Shown here: in pieces, positions 7,681 through 16,209 of the stretch
Layout of the letters: each line of letters opens with the position of its first letter
How positions within the stretch are numbered: position 1 is the first letter of the stretch
Source of the DNA: Caldilineales bacterium
GTDB lineage: Bacteria; Chloroflexota; Anaerolineae; Caldilineales; Caldilineaceae
Assembly: GCA_012271135.1 (NCBI GenBank)
Contig: JAAXGZ010000040.1
Location: 16,879 to 80,878 of the forward strand
Length of the DNA: 64,000 nt
Direction of reading: 5' to 3'
Notes under the pieces: model-generated
Database searches by the model: none
What the model was told of the DNA's origin: nothing
The model's input: the letters and a program-made list of their open reading frames with translations, nothing else
Translations under genes and position numbers: made by a program

Positions 7681-9073
7681 TTGGCGTTGAGCGCCAAGCC
7701 GGCGACGCGGCGTGAACTCTACGGGCGCGTGGAGCGCAAGCTGTTCGCCGAGGTGTCGGCGGTGTCGTTGAAGCGTGCGTACCGGGAGCGGTACGGGATC
7801 CCGGCGCGCCTGTTCAACGCGGTGCGGGTGTCCCTGGAAGGCAGGATGGCGTCCGGTCCGGGCGCTGGGAGCAGGTTCACCAACAGAAGCGTCGGTGGGC
7901 GGCCCTGCAGTCGCAGCGTGCGGCGTTGCGGGAGGACATGGAAGCGGGACGGGTGCGGCTCTGCTTCGGTTCGAAGCGGCTCTGGCGCCAGCATCACCAT
8001 CTGGCGGAGAACGGCCATGCCAGCCATCAGGAATGGCTCCGGGATTGGCGGGATACCCGCAGCGACGAGTTCTTCGTGCTGGGTAGCCGGGACGAGACGG
8101 CAGGCTGCCAGCTGTGCGTAGCCCGCGTGGCGGACGACGGATCGCTGACCCTGCGGCTGCGACTGCCCAACTGTCTGACGGCTCGGTACGGCAAGTACCT
8201 GGTGATCCAGGGTGTGCGCTTTGCCTACGGCCACGCGCAGGTGCTGGCGGCGCTGGACCGCAATGCCGAGTACGTCCGGTACCGGCGCGAGTAGGCGGTG
8301 AGAGCCCCGGCGCTGGGGCAGGCCATCAACTACCTTTTCAAGCGGGACGCGAAAGGCTGGCGGGTGTTCGCGACCACCGACAGGATGGACGTGCCGGTGG
8401 TGACAGACAAAGGGTGCGGCGCCATCGACGTGGACCTGAATGCCGACCACCTGGCCGTGGCCGAGACCGATGCCTCGGGAAACCCTGTCAAGGCCTTCTG
8501 GATGCCGCTGGTCACCTGCGGCAAGTCCCGGCATCAGGCCGAAGCGATTGTCGGCGACGCCGCGGCCCGCGTGGTGGCCTATGCCCGTGAGACAGGCAAG
8601 CCCATCGTCATCGAGCGACTGGACTTCCGGCAGAAGAAGGCGGAGCTCGAAGGCGAGTCCCGCCGTTACAGCCGGATGCTGTCGAGTTTCAGCTACGGCA
8701 AGGTCAAGGCATACTTCCTCTCCCGCAGCTGCCGGGAGGGGGAGTAGAGGTACAGCAGGTCAACCCGGCCTTCAGTTCCGTGATTGGCCGGGTGAAGTTC
8801 ATGGAACGTTACGGGCTCAGCGTGTACCAGGCAGCAGCCCTGGTGCTGGCCCGACGTGGGCTCGGCTGTTCCGAGCGCATCCCACGCCGACGGATGGCTC
8901 CCGTCGGTCATGGCGTCCAGGTCGCCTTCAGCGTACCCGCGAGGAAGCGGGTGAAGCACGTGTGGACGTACCGGGGTGCGGTTGCGGGGCAGCGGGGACC
9001 GGCGCTTGCAGCGCAGCACCGGCTGGCGGAGAGGCCCCCATCTCCGGTGCCGGCTGTCCGGAGGGTGGCTTGA
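7681..9073 (+). pseudogene. TnpB-family RNA-guided nuclease gene, broken
   Basis: The protein is recoverable in pieces. The N-terminal part (ATRRELYGRVERKL) is in one frame up to about 7860, then the frame shifts. The middle runs to a TAG at 8292-8294 and continues in the same frame after it. A last shift at the G-run near 8740 leads into VNPAFSSVIGRVKF and QAAALVLARRG. RuvC-type acidic residues survive (IDVD near 8430 and the glutamate of IVIERLDF near 8610). It belongs to the TnpB-related group found with IS607/IS605 elements. Two frameshifts and one nonsense codon make it non-functional. Confidence 0.78.
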
Positions 9074-9218
9074 GCGGGGACCGGCTCGGTGTTCCGGAAT
9101 GTCAGGGTGGAGCCGCCTTGCACTGTTGGGGCGGCGGCGCGGCTAGGATCGCGTCTTCAGGAATGGACGAAGGCGGTGTGCCACCAACGTCAACCACTTT
9201 TACAACGGTTTGAATCGA

Positions 9219-9719
9219 TCACCGACTCATGGGAAAGGCTATCGCGGCACTCCAAACAACCCCCCACAGGATAAAGGCGGTCTGCAACCAGTTGGGATCC
9301 TGTCCCAGAGGGCTTGCCAACACCAACACCAGCAGACTTCCGACGATACAACCCGCGATGCTGAACAGGACCAAGCGTCCGAACGCAACGCCCTTGGCCG
9401 TTGCGCCGACCAACAGGCTCCAGAACAGTGCGGAGAGAACCAACAAGCCCAAGGCGCTGCCGACGGCACCCAATATCGCGGGCACAATCCCCTCGCCAAT
9501 GTTGCCGTTGCCCAATGCGCGGCCTAGTGCCGGCAGCGCGCCCATTACCAGTAGGGCGATGACGACGTTGACGACGGTGGCGGAGCTGATCAGGAACGTG
9601 GCCACCACCACGCCAATCAAGCTGGCGACAAACGTGTACAGGCAGACTTTGTTTACAAGAGGCTGGCTGTCGCCGGACGCTCCGGCATCACCAGCCGCAA
9701 CAGTCATCATGGAAAACAC
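9219..9719 (-). CDS. multi-pass membrane protein of unknown function
   Basis: This is a 166-residue, very hydrophobic protein with about five membrane segments (for example VCLYTFVASLIGVVVATFL and LGLLVLSALFWSLLVGA). I chose GTG at 9719 because AGGAGA lies seven bases upstream; ATG codons at 9710 and 9707 are alternatives. No family is recognised. The glycine- and alanine-rich helices and small size suggest a structural or carrier-like membrane protein. It is divergent from the MFS transporter gene and ends right beside the IS607 remnant. Confidence 0.7.
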   Translation of the reverse strand: MFSMMTVAAGDAGASGDSQPLVNKVCLYTFVASLIGVVVATFLISSATVVNVVIALLVMGALPALGRALGNGNIGEGIVPAILGAVGSALGLLVLSALFWSLLVGATAKGVAFGRLVLFSIAGCIVGSLLVLVLASPLGQDPNWLQTAFILWGVVWSAAIAFPMSR

Positions 9720-9953
9720 GTTGAAATCTCCTAACTGAGTGGACGCTCGGGACCGGGTCGCGGGCTTGCCAAGCAGAATTGTATCAGGATTGGGTTGTGT
9801 ACCGTCCCCGCCGGGGCGGATGATGGCCGGAAGCAGGAATATGCGTCGGGTTCCGTCCGTCCCCGTTATCATGGGCGGATCGCTTGGCCACCGGGCGGGC
9901 GCAATACGCGGTCATGCCAAAGAACCCGGGCGGGTACCAGCATATTTCAACAC

Positions 9954-11222
9954 TTGACCCAGTACAGCGACCTGCTTCGATACAACAGCAACGTCCGCTG
10001 GCTGTGGTTTTCCCACGTGTTGAGCCTGTTTGGCGACTGGTTCAACTTCATTGCGTCGACGCAGTTGGTGGCCCAGTTGGCGCCGTCGCCCCTAGCGCTC
10101 TCGATTCTCGTTGGCATTCGAACTGCGAGCCCGGTGTTTGGTGCGCCCCTAGTGCCGTACATTGTGCGGCGCATGCGGCGCCGTACGCTGCTGATTGGCG
10201 CCGACGTGATTCGATTCTTCTCGGTACTGGCGCTGCTGCTGATCCGTAGGCCGGAAGACCTGTGGATTCTCTACGCCATGATTGGCCTGCAGGGGTTTCT
10301 GGCAGGGATGTTTATGCCGGTGCGCATGGCGATTCTGCCCAAGATTGTGGCCAACGAACATGAGCTGGGGACTGCCAACACCCTGTCGTCGCTGAGTTGG
10401 ACGGCCATGATTGCGCTGGGCATGTCGTTGGGAGGCGTGGTTACGGCCAAGGCGGGGATCAACGTCTCCTTTGTGGTTGACGCCCTGACGTTCCTGGGTT
10501 CCGCAGGCTTGATTACGCTTATGCATTACGAGCGCAACGCAGGCCCGGGTCAACCGCGGGACATTGGCCTGCCTGCGATGGACGAGCGCGTTACGTATCC
10601 TGATTTGTTTCGGTTCCTGCGAGTCAACCTCGACTTCCTGTTCGTGGGCTCCATGAAGACCTTCGTGACGGTTTTCAGCTTCGTGCCCACCCAGGTGTTG
10701 CAGGTCATGCTCAGCTACCGCTACGAACACATTGGGCCGAGTGCCATCGTGGTAGGGATCATCTTTGGCATCGGTGGCTTGGCGAGTTTCTTTGCACCGT
10801 TGGTGACAAGGGTGTTTACGGGAAACGACCACATGAAGCTTCGGCACGCGGTGACCATGAGTTTCCTGCTGACCGGTCTCGGCATGTGGTTCCAGGCTCC
10901 CATCCCGCCTTTTTCGGTTTTGTTGTTCGGTGTGGCGTTGCGCAATGTGGGGGCAGTGCTGATCTGGACCTTTTCTTCCCAGATTCTGCTCAGCCGGGTT
11001 CCCGCCGCGATGCGAGACCACGTGTTGTCGGCCGAGTTCCTCTTGTTGAACCTGGCTGGTGTCTTGGGAGTCGTGCTGCCGGCCCTTACCTCCGGCAACC
11101 CGGATCGCGGGATTCCGATTGCCTTCATCGCGCTGGGAATGTGCTTTGCCGTGGGAGCCGGTGGGTGGGCACTGTGGCTGATGCGAGGTCGGTACTCGTT
11201 GCCGGAGGGTGAACAGGAGTAA
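9954..11222 (+). CDS. MFS transporter (MFS_3 / drug-exporter-like)
   Basis: This is an about 422-residue transporter with 10-12 predicted membrane segments. It starts around WLWFSHVLSLFGDWFNFIAS, the usual first helix of MFS_3 exporters such as EntS-like and macrolide-efflux proteins. The cytoplasmic loop RRMRRRTLLIGADVIRF matches the motif-A region. The open frame extends upstream to 9795, but that leader is not MFS-like, so I place the start at TTG 9954. No good ribosome-binding site supports this choice. The substrate is unknown. Confidence 0.78.
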   Translation: MTQYSDLLRYNSNVRWLWFSHVLSLFGDWFNFIASTQLVAQLAPSPLALSILVGIRTASPVFGAPLVPYIVRRMRRRTLLIGADVIRFFSVLALLLIRRPEDLWILYAMIGLQGFLAGMFMPVRMAILPKIVANEHELGTANTLSSLSWTAMIALGMSLGGVVTAKAGINVSFVVDALTFLGSAGLITLMHYERNAGPGQPRDIGLPAMDERVTYPDLFRFLRVNLDFLFVGSMKTFVTVFSFVPTQVLQVMLSYRYEHIGPSAIVVGIIFGIGGLASFFAPLVTRVFTGNDHMKLRHAVTMSFLLTGLGMWFQAPIPPFSVLLFGVALRNVGAVLIWTFSSQILLSRVPAAMRDHVLSAEFLLLNLAGVLGVVLPALTSGNPDRGIPIAFIALGMCFAVGAGGWALWLMRGRYSLPEGEQE

Positions 11223-11490
11223 CCGGTGGTTGCCGGACACCTGCCGAGAAGGTTGGTCCGCGGTCCGCGGGAGCGTTTGCGTCATACGGGCCCAATCCCG
11301 TGGCAATAGGCTTGGCATCCATTGCGTCCCGACCAGGAACAGGGCTGGTCACGTCCTCGCGAATATAGCCCCGAGTTTGGCCAGTGTCAGGACTTGCAAA
11401 TGGGCCGGCCAAGAGCCTGTACTCTTTGTCCGGTCTTTCAATTGAGGGAGGGAGGCGGCCGACCAAGCGGGGTAACCCGCGCGGCTGTGC
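11223..11490. other. gap after the MFS gene
   Basis: No gene, RNA or strong hairpin is recognised in these 268 bases. The IS701-like fragment that follows suggests insertion and decay here. Confidence 0.4.
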
Positions 11491-11640
11491 AAGGTGGGCC
11501 TGGCCCTCGACGCTCCCTTCGCAATCAGTCCGGGGTTGGCTCGGTGCATGCTGGACCGGGTGCTGGCCATCGGGGTGCCCATGGCCTGGGTGGTGATGGA
11601 CAGTGACCATGATCACTGCCGCGGTCGGTGCATCCGGCTG
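11491..11640 (+). pseudogene. fragment of an IS701-like DDE transposase
   Basis: About 45 codons read KVGLALDAPFAISPGLARCM, then LDRVLAIGVPMAWVVMDS. This matches the IS701-type pattern in which a transposase is open through LARxMLERALxAGVPxAWV and then reaches a catalytic Asp. The following Y-G-x-D segment is lost and the frame degenerates. Both ends of the gene are missing, so it is a remnant. The assignment rests on motif recall, not an alignment. Confidence 0.5.
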
Positions 11641-11690
11641 GAGGACCGGAGCTTGTTCCACGTGCCAATTTCGGCGGGCATCTCCCAACC

Positions 11691-12737
11691 CTACCCGAGT
11701 CCTGGGGGCCGCTGTTCTGGTTCAATGTTGGAAACGATCATCCCGGATGTCAGGGTGATGGGTTGTTTGTGCTCGACGCCCAATGCCCGAACATGGCCGA
11801 ATTGCACGGGCAGGGCTTGGTCCGTGTACAGATTCGGGCCGTTCATCAGATGGTAGTGCAGGTGCGGGCCGGGAGAGTGGCCGCTGTTGCCGACGTACCC
11901 AAGGAGAGTGCCCCGTCGGATGTGATCCCCAACCTTGACCTGCACGCTGCTCTGTTGGAGATGGGCCAGGTAGGAGAATTCACCCCTGCGGTGACTGAGG
12001 GCAACAGCGTTGCCCAACACCCGGCGCGCGTCTCCCTGCATCATGGCCGGATCGGGAACCTGGCCCGGAGCCATATCCGGCATGTCCCAAATGGTAAAGG
12101 CCACCCGCGCAGAGGCGGGAGCGTAAACGGGCTCCCCAAAACTATAGTGATCCTCGAGATTGGCACCGGTGTTGCCAAAAAAGCGGTTGTCGGAACCCAA
12201 CTTGACGAAATCGAGCGCAAAGGCTTGGCTGACCGGCTCCGCCTTGTGCAGGTCTCGCCAGTCGTTGCCTTGAATCACCCACCAGCTGCCCTGCAACGGA
12301 AATCGGAGATCGGTGGACTGTTGCGGAAACGTCACCGGTATCCGGAGGGTCTCGTTCCAGGTTTCGCTGTTTGCGGAAGCCAACACGGCTGTGACCAGCA
12401 CACAGTCCGCGCGGACATAGGCCGGAGCGTTGAAGTACAGGTGTTGGATGGCCAGACCCGTTCCTTCCTCGATCTCCAGGGACGGCAGGCTGGTATGTGC
12501 CTGCAGCATCGCGGCCGTCCAGGCCTGTTCGGACAATATCTGGTGGTCCGCCAACAGATTCACCGCCAGCCCAAGGAGGACCATGTTGCCTCTGACGGCG
12601 GTGATGCCCAGTGTGAAGACCAGTTCCTGCCGCGGACCGGCGAAGTGGGGATGGGGCAGGTCGACGTACGCAGCTGCGAAAACGTGGGGGGGACTGGCTT
12701 GCAGTCGTGCCAACTCGGGCCGTTCGAATTCGGGCAT
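11691..12737 (-). CDS. M23 family (LytM-like) metallopeptidase
   Basis: This is a 348-residue protein with a C-terminal peptidase M23 domain. The HxH zinc motif is GPHLHYHL, and the first ligand region lies around LHKAEPVSQAFALDFV, where Asp follows ALDF as in the SQRxALDF subfamily. Such enzymes cut peptidoglycan cross-bridges or related peptides. No signal peptide is visible from ATG 12737; GTG/TTG starts farther upstream overlap the previous gene. It is the last gene of the long trp/aro transcription unit, 19 bases after the lipoprotein gene. Its link to tryptophan synthesis, if any, is not obvious. Confidence 0.8.
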   Translation of the reverse strand: MPEFERPELARLQASPPHVFAAAYVDLPHPHFAGPRQELVFTLGITAVRGNMVLLGLAVNLLADHQILSEQAWTAAMLQAHTSLPSLEIEEGTGLAIQHLYFNAPAYVRADCVLVTAVLASANSETWNETLRIPVTFPQQSTDLRFPLQGSWWVIQGNDWRDLHKAEPVSQAFALDFVKLGSDNRFFGNTGANLEDHYSFGEPVYAPASARVAFTIWDMPDMAPGQVPDPAMMQGDARRVLGNAVALSHRRGEFSYLAHLQQSSVQVKVGDHIRRGTLLGYVGNSGHSPGPHLHYHLMNGPNLYTDQALPVQFGHVRALGVEHKQPITLTSGMIVSNIEPEQRPPGLG

Positions 12738-12756
12738 CGCGTTCGAAAGGGACCGG

Positions 12757-14064
12757 TCAGCGGTCCGTCTGTTCGTTGACCAGCAGCGAAAACCTGGCGA
12801 CAAGATCGGCAGGCGGTTCCTGACCTGCCAGGGCGCGCTCGAACATGATCTGGGCCAGGTCCCAAATCACCTTGGCCCCGGCCCCCACGTGCATCGGCAC
12901 CGTTTGCTCGAGCAACGCCTTGAATTCGCGGGCTGCGCGTGGATCGGCATCGAACTCTCGTTGGGCAGCCGGCAACCCGCGCGTGGTGTGTGGAGAATCT
13001 GCCGCCAGTTCAATCAGGGTCAGGGCCGCCATCACGCTGGCATCTGTGTCCCGAGGCGATTGCCCGGCGATTACGAAGAACGACTCGGAAGTCACAAAGG
13101 GGCGTGCCGGGCCGGCCGGACCATCCGGAATGGACAGCACGCGCAGGCTGTCCCCCAATGCCGTAACAAAGGAGTCGAGGACCCATGACCCGTCGATGAT
13201 CATGGGCAGTTCTCCGTGACGAAAGGCGCGCTGGAGTTCGGCATAGTCCTGGGAGATCCAGATTCCCCCGGATTGATTGGCCTCGCGCAGCCACGTCAGC
13301 CATGCCTCCGCGCCCGGTTGCTGATCCAGCACCACGCGATAGCCGGCATCTAGCATGACCGCACCATGGGCCGGGAATCCCCAACCGAGGTGAAACGGGC
13401 TGATGTACAGGCCCAGCAGCGGAGAGTCGGACATGTTGGCCCGGGCCAACAGATCGTGCAGTGTCCGGGGAACTTCATCCGGCGCAATCAGGTTCGTGTT
13501 GACATACAGTGCAACGGTCTCCACCCACGCCGGCAGTGCAACCAGACTGGAGGCAATGATGTTGCCGTACCAGGCGGAAGACAGCAAGTGGGCCTCCTGG
13601 ACCAGGTCCATGTAGCCGTTGAGCGGTTGGACCAGATCCTCGGACGCCAGATCGGGATACCGGGCGATTGGCCCCAGCAACAGGCTGGGGCCGTTCCCGG
13701 CCAGGATGGCGTCCAGCAGGCGCCACCGGACTTCGGACGGACCTACGTGGACCGCGTCTAGGTACAGGTCCGGATGGTCGGACTGCAACCGGTCCAACAT
13801 CGAACGGAGGATCTTGAGGTCTTCGCCGTTCCAGGAGTGCCACAGGATGATGTCGCCCGACAAGCCGAGTTCGGGTTCGGGCGTCGAAGTGGAAGATGGC
13901 AACGGGGTAGCGGTTGCCGGAACCGAATTTGTTAGGACAGGTTCCGGGGTGGGACCGGGTGCGGGTTCCCTGACACAGGCTGCCAGGACCAGGCCGAGTG
14001 CCATCGGCAGGATTAGTCGAGCCGCCGCTCGAAATGCCAGGACGGCCCTTCCCTGAGGAAGCAT
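12757..14064 (-). CDS. extracellular solute-binding lipoprotein (ABC sugar-type)
   Basis: This is a 435-residue family-1-like periplasmic binding protein. The N-terminus has a hydrophobic stretch ending in the lipobox LVLAAC, followed by a Pro/Thr-rich linker. The mature part contains IILWHSWNGEDL and MIIDGSWVLD, typical of carbohydrate-binding proteins. ATG 14064 is chosen over the TTG and GTG codons just upstream. No permease or ATPase gene is adjacent, so it is an orphan binding protein; it may serve a transporter encoded elsewhere or a non-transport role. It sits 21 bases after aroQ in the same run of genes. Confidence 0.83.
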   Translation of the reverse strand: MLPQGRAVLAFRAAARLILPMALGLVLAACVREPAPGPTPEPVLTNSVPATATPLPSSTSTPEPELGLSGDIILWHSWNGEDLKILRSMLDRLQSDHPDLYLDAVHVGPSEVRWRLLDAILAGNGPSLLLGPIARYPDLASEDLVQPLNGYMDLVQEAHLLSSAWYGNIIASSLVALPAWVETVALYVNTNLIAPDEVPRTLHDLLARANMSDSPLLGLYISPFHLGWGFPAHGAVMLDAGYRVVLDQQPGAEAWLTWLREANQSGGIWISQDYAELQRAFRHGELPMIIDGSWVLDSFVTALGDSLRVLSIPDGPAGPARPFVTSESFFVIAGQSPRDTDASVMAALTLIELAADSPHTTRGLPAAQREFDADPRAAREFKALLEQTVPMHVGAGAKVIWDLAQIMFERALAGQEPPADLVARFSLLVNEQTDR

Positions 14065-14085
14065 CACCAACAAGGCGGGAGCCGC

Positions 14086-14526
14086 CTAATCCGACGCCTG
14101 CAGGTAGCGTTCCAGGGCGGACACGGCAAGGTGGTAGCTGTTCCGGCCGAAACCGCTTACCTGACCCAGACAGGCCGCCACCAAAACCGACGTGTGGCGA
14201 AACGCATCCCGGGCGTGGATGTTGCTGATGTGCACTTCAACCACCGGGATTTCAATGGCCTTGATGGCGTCGTGAATGGCCAGCGAATAGTGCGTGAAGG
14301 CACCGGGGTTCAGGACCACGCCATCCGCCTGGCTGCGGCATCGGTGCAACTCGTCGACAATCTCGCCCTCGTGATTGGACTGGAAGAATCCAAGGCTGTG
14401 CCGCCCGCCGAATTCGGCGGCTAGGGACCGTTCGACGTCGGCCAGCGTAAAGGTGCCGTAAATTGAGGTTTCGCGGGTGCCCAGCAGGTTCAGGTTGGGG
14501 CCGTTGACGATCTGGATGCGGGCCAT
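14086..14526 (-). CDS. aroQ: type II 3-dehydroquinate dehydratase
   Basis: This is a 146-residue AroQ, the usual length for the dodecameric type II enzyme that converts 3-dehydroquinate to 3-dehydroshikimate. Visible motifs are NGPNLNLLGTRE at the N-terminus with the catalytic Arg/Tyr loop (ETSIYG), QSNHEGE, LNPGAFTHYS and EVHISNIHARD. ATG 14526 gives the standard start; a longer open frame overlaps aroKB and is not protein-like. It is 14 bases downstream of aroKB, so dehydroquinate made by AroB passes to the next gene product. Confidence 0.95.
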   Translation of the reverse strand: MARIQIVNGPNLNLLGTRETSIYGTFTLADVERSLAAEFGGRHSLGFFQSNHEGEIVDELHRCRSQADGVVLNPGAFTHYSLAIHDAIKAIEIPVVEVHISNIHARDAFRHTSVLVAACLGQVSGFGRNSYHLAVSALERYLQASD

Positions 14527-14540
14527 GCGGAGTTCCCAAG

Positions 14541-16202
14541 TCAGTTCAGGATGTGTTCCCAAGCCGCCAGCACCAGTTCGTTGCCGGGATTGGGGATCAC
14601 GGTGAGCCGCTGAAGATCCTCGAGCACGACAAAGCGCAGGACGGCTCCTCGGCGTTTCTTGTCGGTGCCCATGGCGGCCAGCAAGTCGCCGGCTCGGCCC
14701 GACAGGTCCGGCGCGGAGTCGATGTCGCGCACGCGGACCGGAAGTCCCAGTCCTGTCAGCAGACTGCGGATGCGCTGCGCCGTGGACGGAGAACACAGGC
14801 CGGCCTGCACGGACAGGCGGGTGGCGGCCATCATCCCCACCGCTACGGCCTCGCCATGGCGAATCGTGTATTGGCTGACCTGTTCGAGGGCATGGGCAAA
14901 GGTGTGGCCGAAGTTCAGGATGGCCCGGCGTCCCTGTTCCAGCGGGTCCTCCTCGACAACATCGATCTTAACCTGCACGGCTGCCGCCAGCCAGTCGGCA
15001 GCGGGAGATGCCGGGGTACGCATCAGCATCTCAAACAGATGTTCATCCCCGAGAATGGCGTGCTTGGCGACTTCCGCCATCCCGGCCCGGAGTTCGGCCG
15101 GCGGAAGCGTGTCCAGGAGATCCGGATCGAGCAGTACGCCCACCGGCTGCTTGAAGGCGCCGATCAGGTTCTTGCCCTCCGGCAGGTCCACCCCGCACTT
15201 GGCGCCGACCGAGGAGTCCACCATGGCCAGCAGGGTGGTTGGTGCAACCACATAGGGCACACCGCGAAGATAGGTGGCAGCCACGAACCCTGCCGTGTCG
15301 GTGACCACGCCGCCGCCCAGGGCCAACACCGGGCTGCCCCTGTCCATGCCGGCTGCCAGGAGGTCGGAATAGAGCCCCCGGACCGTTTCCAGGGTCTTGT
15401 GTTGCTCGCCCTCGGGCATGGTGAATACCCGGGGCTCGAAACCGTCCGCACGCAAGGCGTCGACCAGGCCGGCTGCATGGAGTGCCTCAACATCCGGGTT
15501 GGAGAGGATTGCGACGTTGCTCCCTTCGAGGCCGCACTCGCGCAGCAGGTGTCCGGTGGCTGCCAGGGCTCCGGAACCTGTCCAAATTGGATAGGACCCG
15601 TCCGGGCTGTCCACGGCAAGGACCTGCAACGAACCGATTGCGTCCGGCACGGCGGGATGCGGGAGCCGCGCTTCCGCCTCAGTTCCGCCGGATACCAGAG
15701 TTAGGATGCGCTCCACAATCTGTTCGACAGTCAAGTCCGTGGTGTCGATTTGCAGTGAAATCGAGCTGTAGCGCTCGTCCCTTTCCGCCAACAGGGCGCG
15801 GATGCGCTCCAGACGGTTGTCCGGGGCTAGGTCCAACAGCGGCCGGTGGGTCTCGTTGCGGATGCGCTCCAAAATCTGTTCGGGTGTTGCCGACAGACAG
15901 ATTACGGTGCCCGATTCGGCCAGTACCCGGTGGTTCTCCGGATTGACCAGGGCGCCGCCACCCGTGGCCAGGATCAGATCGGACCGTGCGGCCACGTCCC
16001 GGCACACTTGGCTTTCAATGTCGCGGAACCGGGTCTCGCCGTAAATTGTGAAGATTTCAGGCACCGTCAAGCCGGCACCCTCCTCGATAAGGTCGTCCAT
16101 GTCCTGGAACCGGCGGTCCAGGTGTGCGGCCAGCGCCTTGCCGGCGGTGGTCTTGCCCGTGCCCATGAAGCCGGTCAGGATGATGTTGCCGTTGCCTGGC
16201 AT
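14541..16202 (-). CDS. aroKB: fused shikimate kinase / 3-dehydroquinate synthase
   Basis: This is a 553-residue bifunctional protein. Residues 1-175 are shikimate kinase, with the P-loop GFMGTGKTT, the DMDD region and LATGGGAL. Residues about 195-550 are dehydroquinate synthase, with ALGGGVVTDTAGFVAATY, PTTLLAMVDSSVG and the zinc-site histidine in NFGHTFAHALE. AroB acts at step 2 and AroK at step 5 of the shikimate pathway, so the fusion does not join consecutive steps. It begins seven bases after aroC. Fusions of this kind are known in several bacteria. Confidence 0.95.
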   Translation of the reverse strand: MPGNGNIILTGFMGTGKTTAGKALAAHLDRRFQDMDDLIEEGAGLTVPEIFTIYGETRFRDIESQVCRDVAARSDLILATGGGALVNPENHRVLAESGTVICLSATPEQILERIRNETHRPLLDLAPDNRLERIRALLAERDERYSSISLQIDTTDLTVEQIVERILTLVSGGTEAEARLPHPAVPDAIGSLQVLAVDSPDGSYPIWTGSGALAATGHLLRECGLEGSNVAILSNPDVEALHAAGLVDALRADGFEPRVFTMPEGEQHKTLETVRGLYSDLLAAGMDRGSPVLALGGGVVTDTAGFVAATYLRGVPYVVAPTTLLAMVDSSVGAKCGVDLPEGKNLIGAFKQPVGVLLDPDLLDTLPPAELRAGMAEVAKHAILGDEHLFEMLMRTPASPAADWLAAAVQVKIDVVEEDPLEQGRRAILNFGHTFAHALEQVSQYTIRHGEAVAVGMMAATRLSVQAGLCSPSTAQRIRSLLTGLGLPVRVRDIDSAPDLSGRAGDLLAAMGTDKKRRGAVLRFVVLEDLQRLTVIPNPGNELVLAAWEHILN

Positions 16203-16209
16203 TTCCGTG

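Larger units (their letters stand above)
7193..9073 (+). mobile_element. decayed IS607-type insertion sequence (tnpA + tnpB remnants)
   Basis: A serine-recombinase tnpA remnant is followed by a tnpB remnant on the same strand, which is the IS607 gene order. Both genes carry frameshifts, and tnpB also carries an in-frame stop, so the element cannot move by itself. IS607 elements have no terminal inverted repeats, so the ends cannot be fixed from sequence alone. The coordinates cover only the coding remnants. Confidence 0.75.

Noticed and set aside
9795-9953. N-terminal extension of the MFS frame back to 9795
   Set aside because: The extra 53 residues are Arg/Gly-rich and do not resemble an MFS N-terminus.
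14527-14796. Longer aroQ start at 14796
   Set aside because: It would overlap aroKB by over 250 bases and add non-family sequence; the motif MARIQIVNGPNLNLLG sets the start at 14526.
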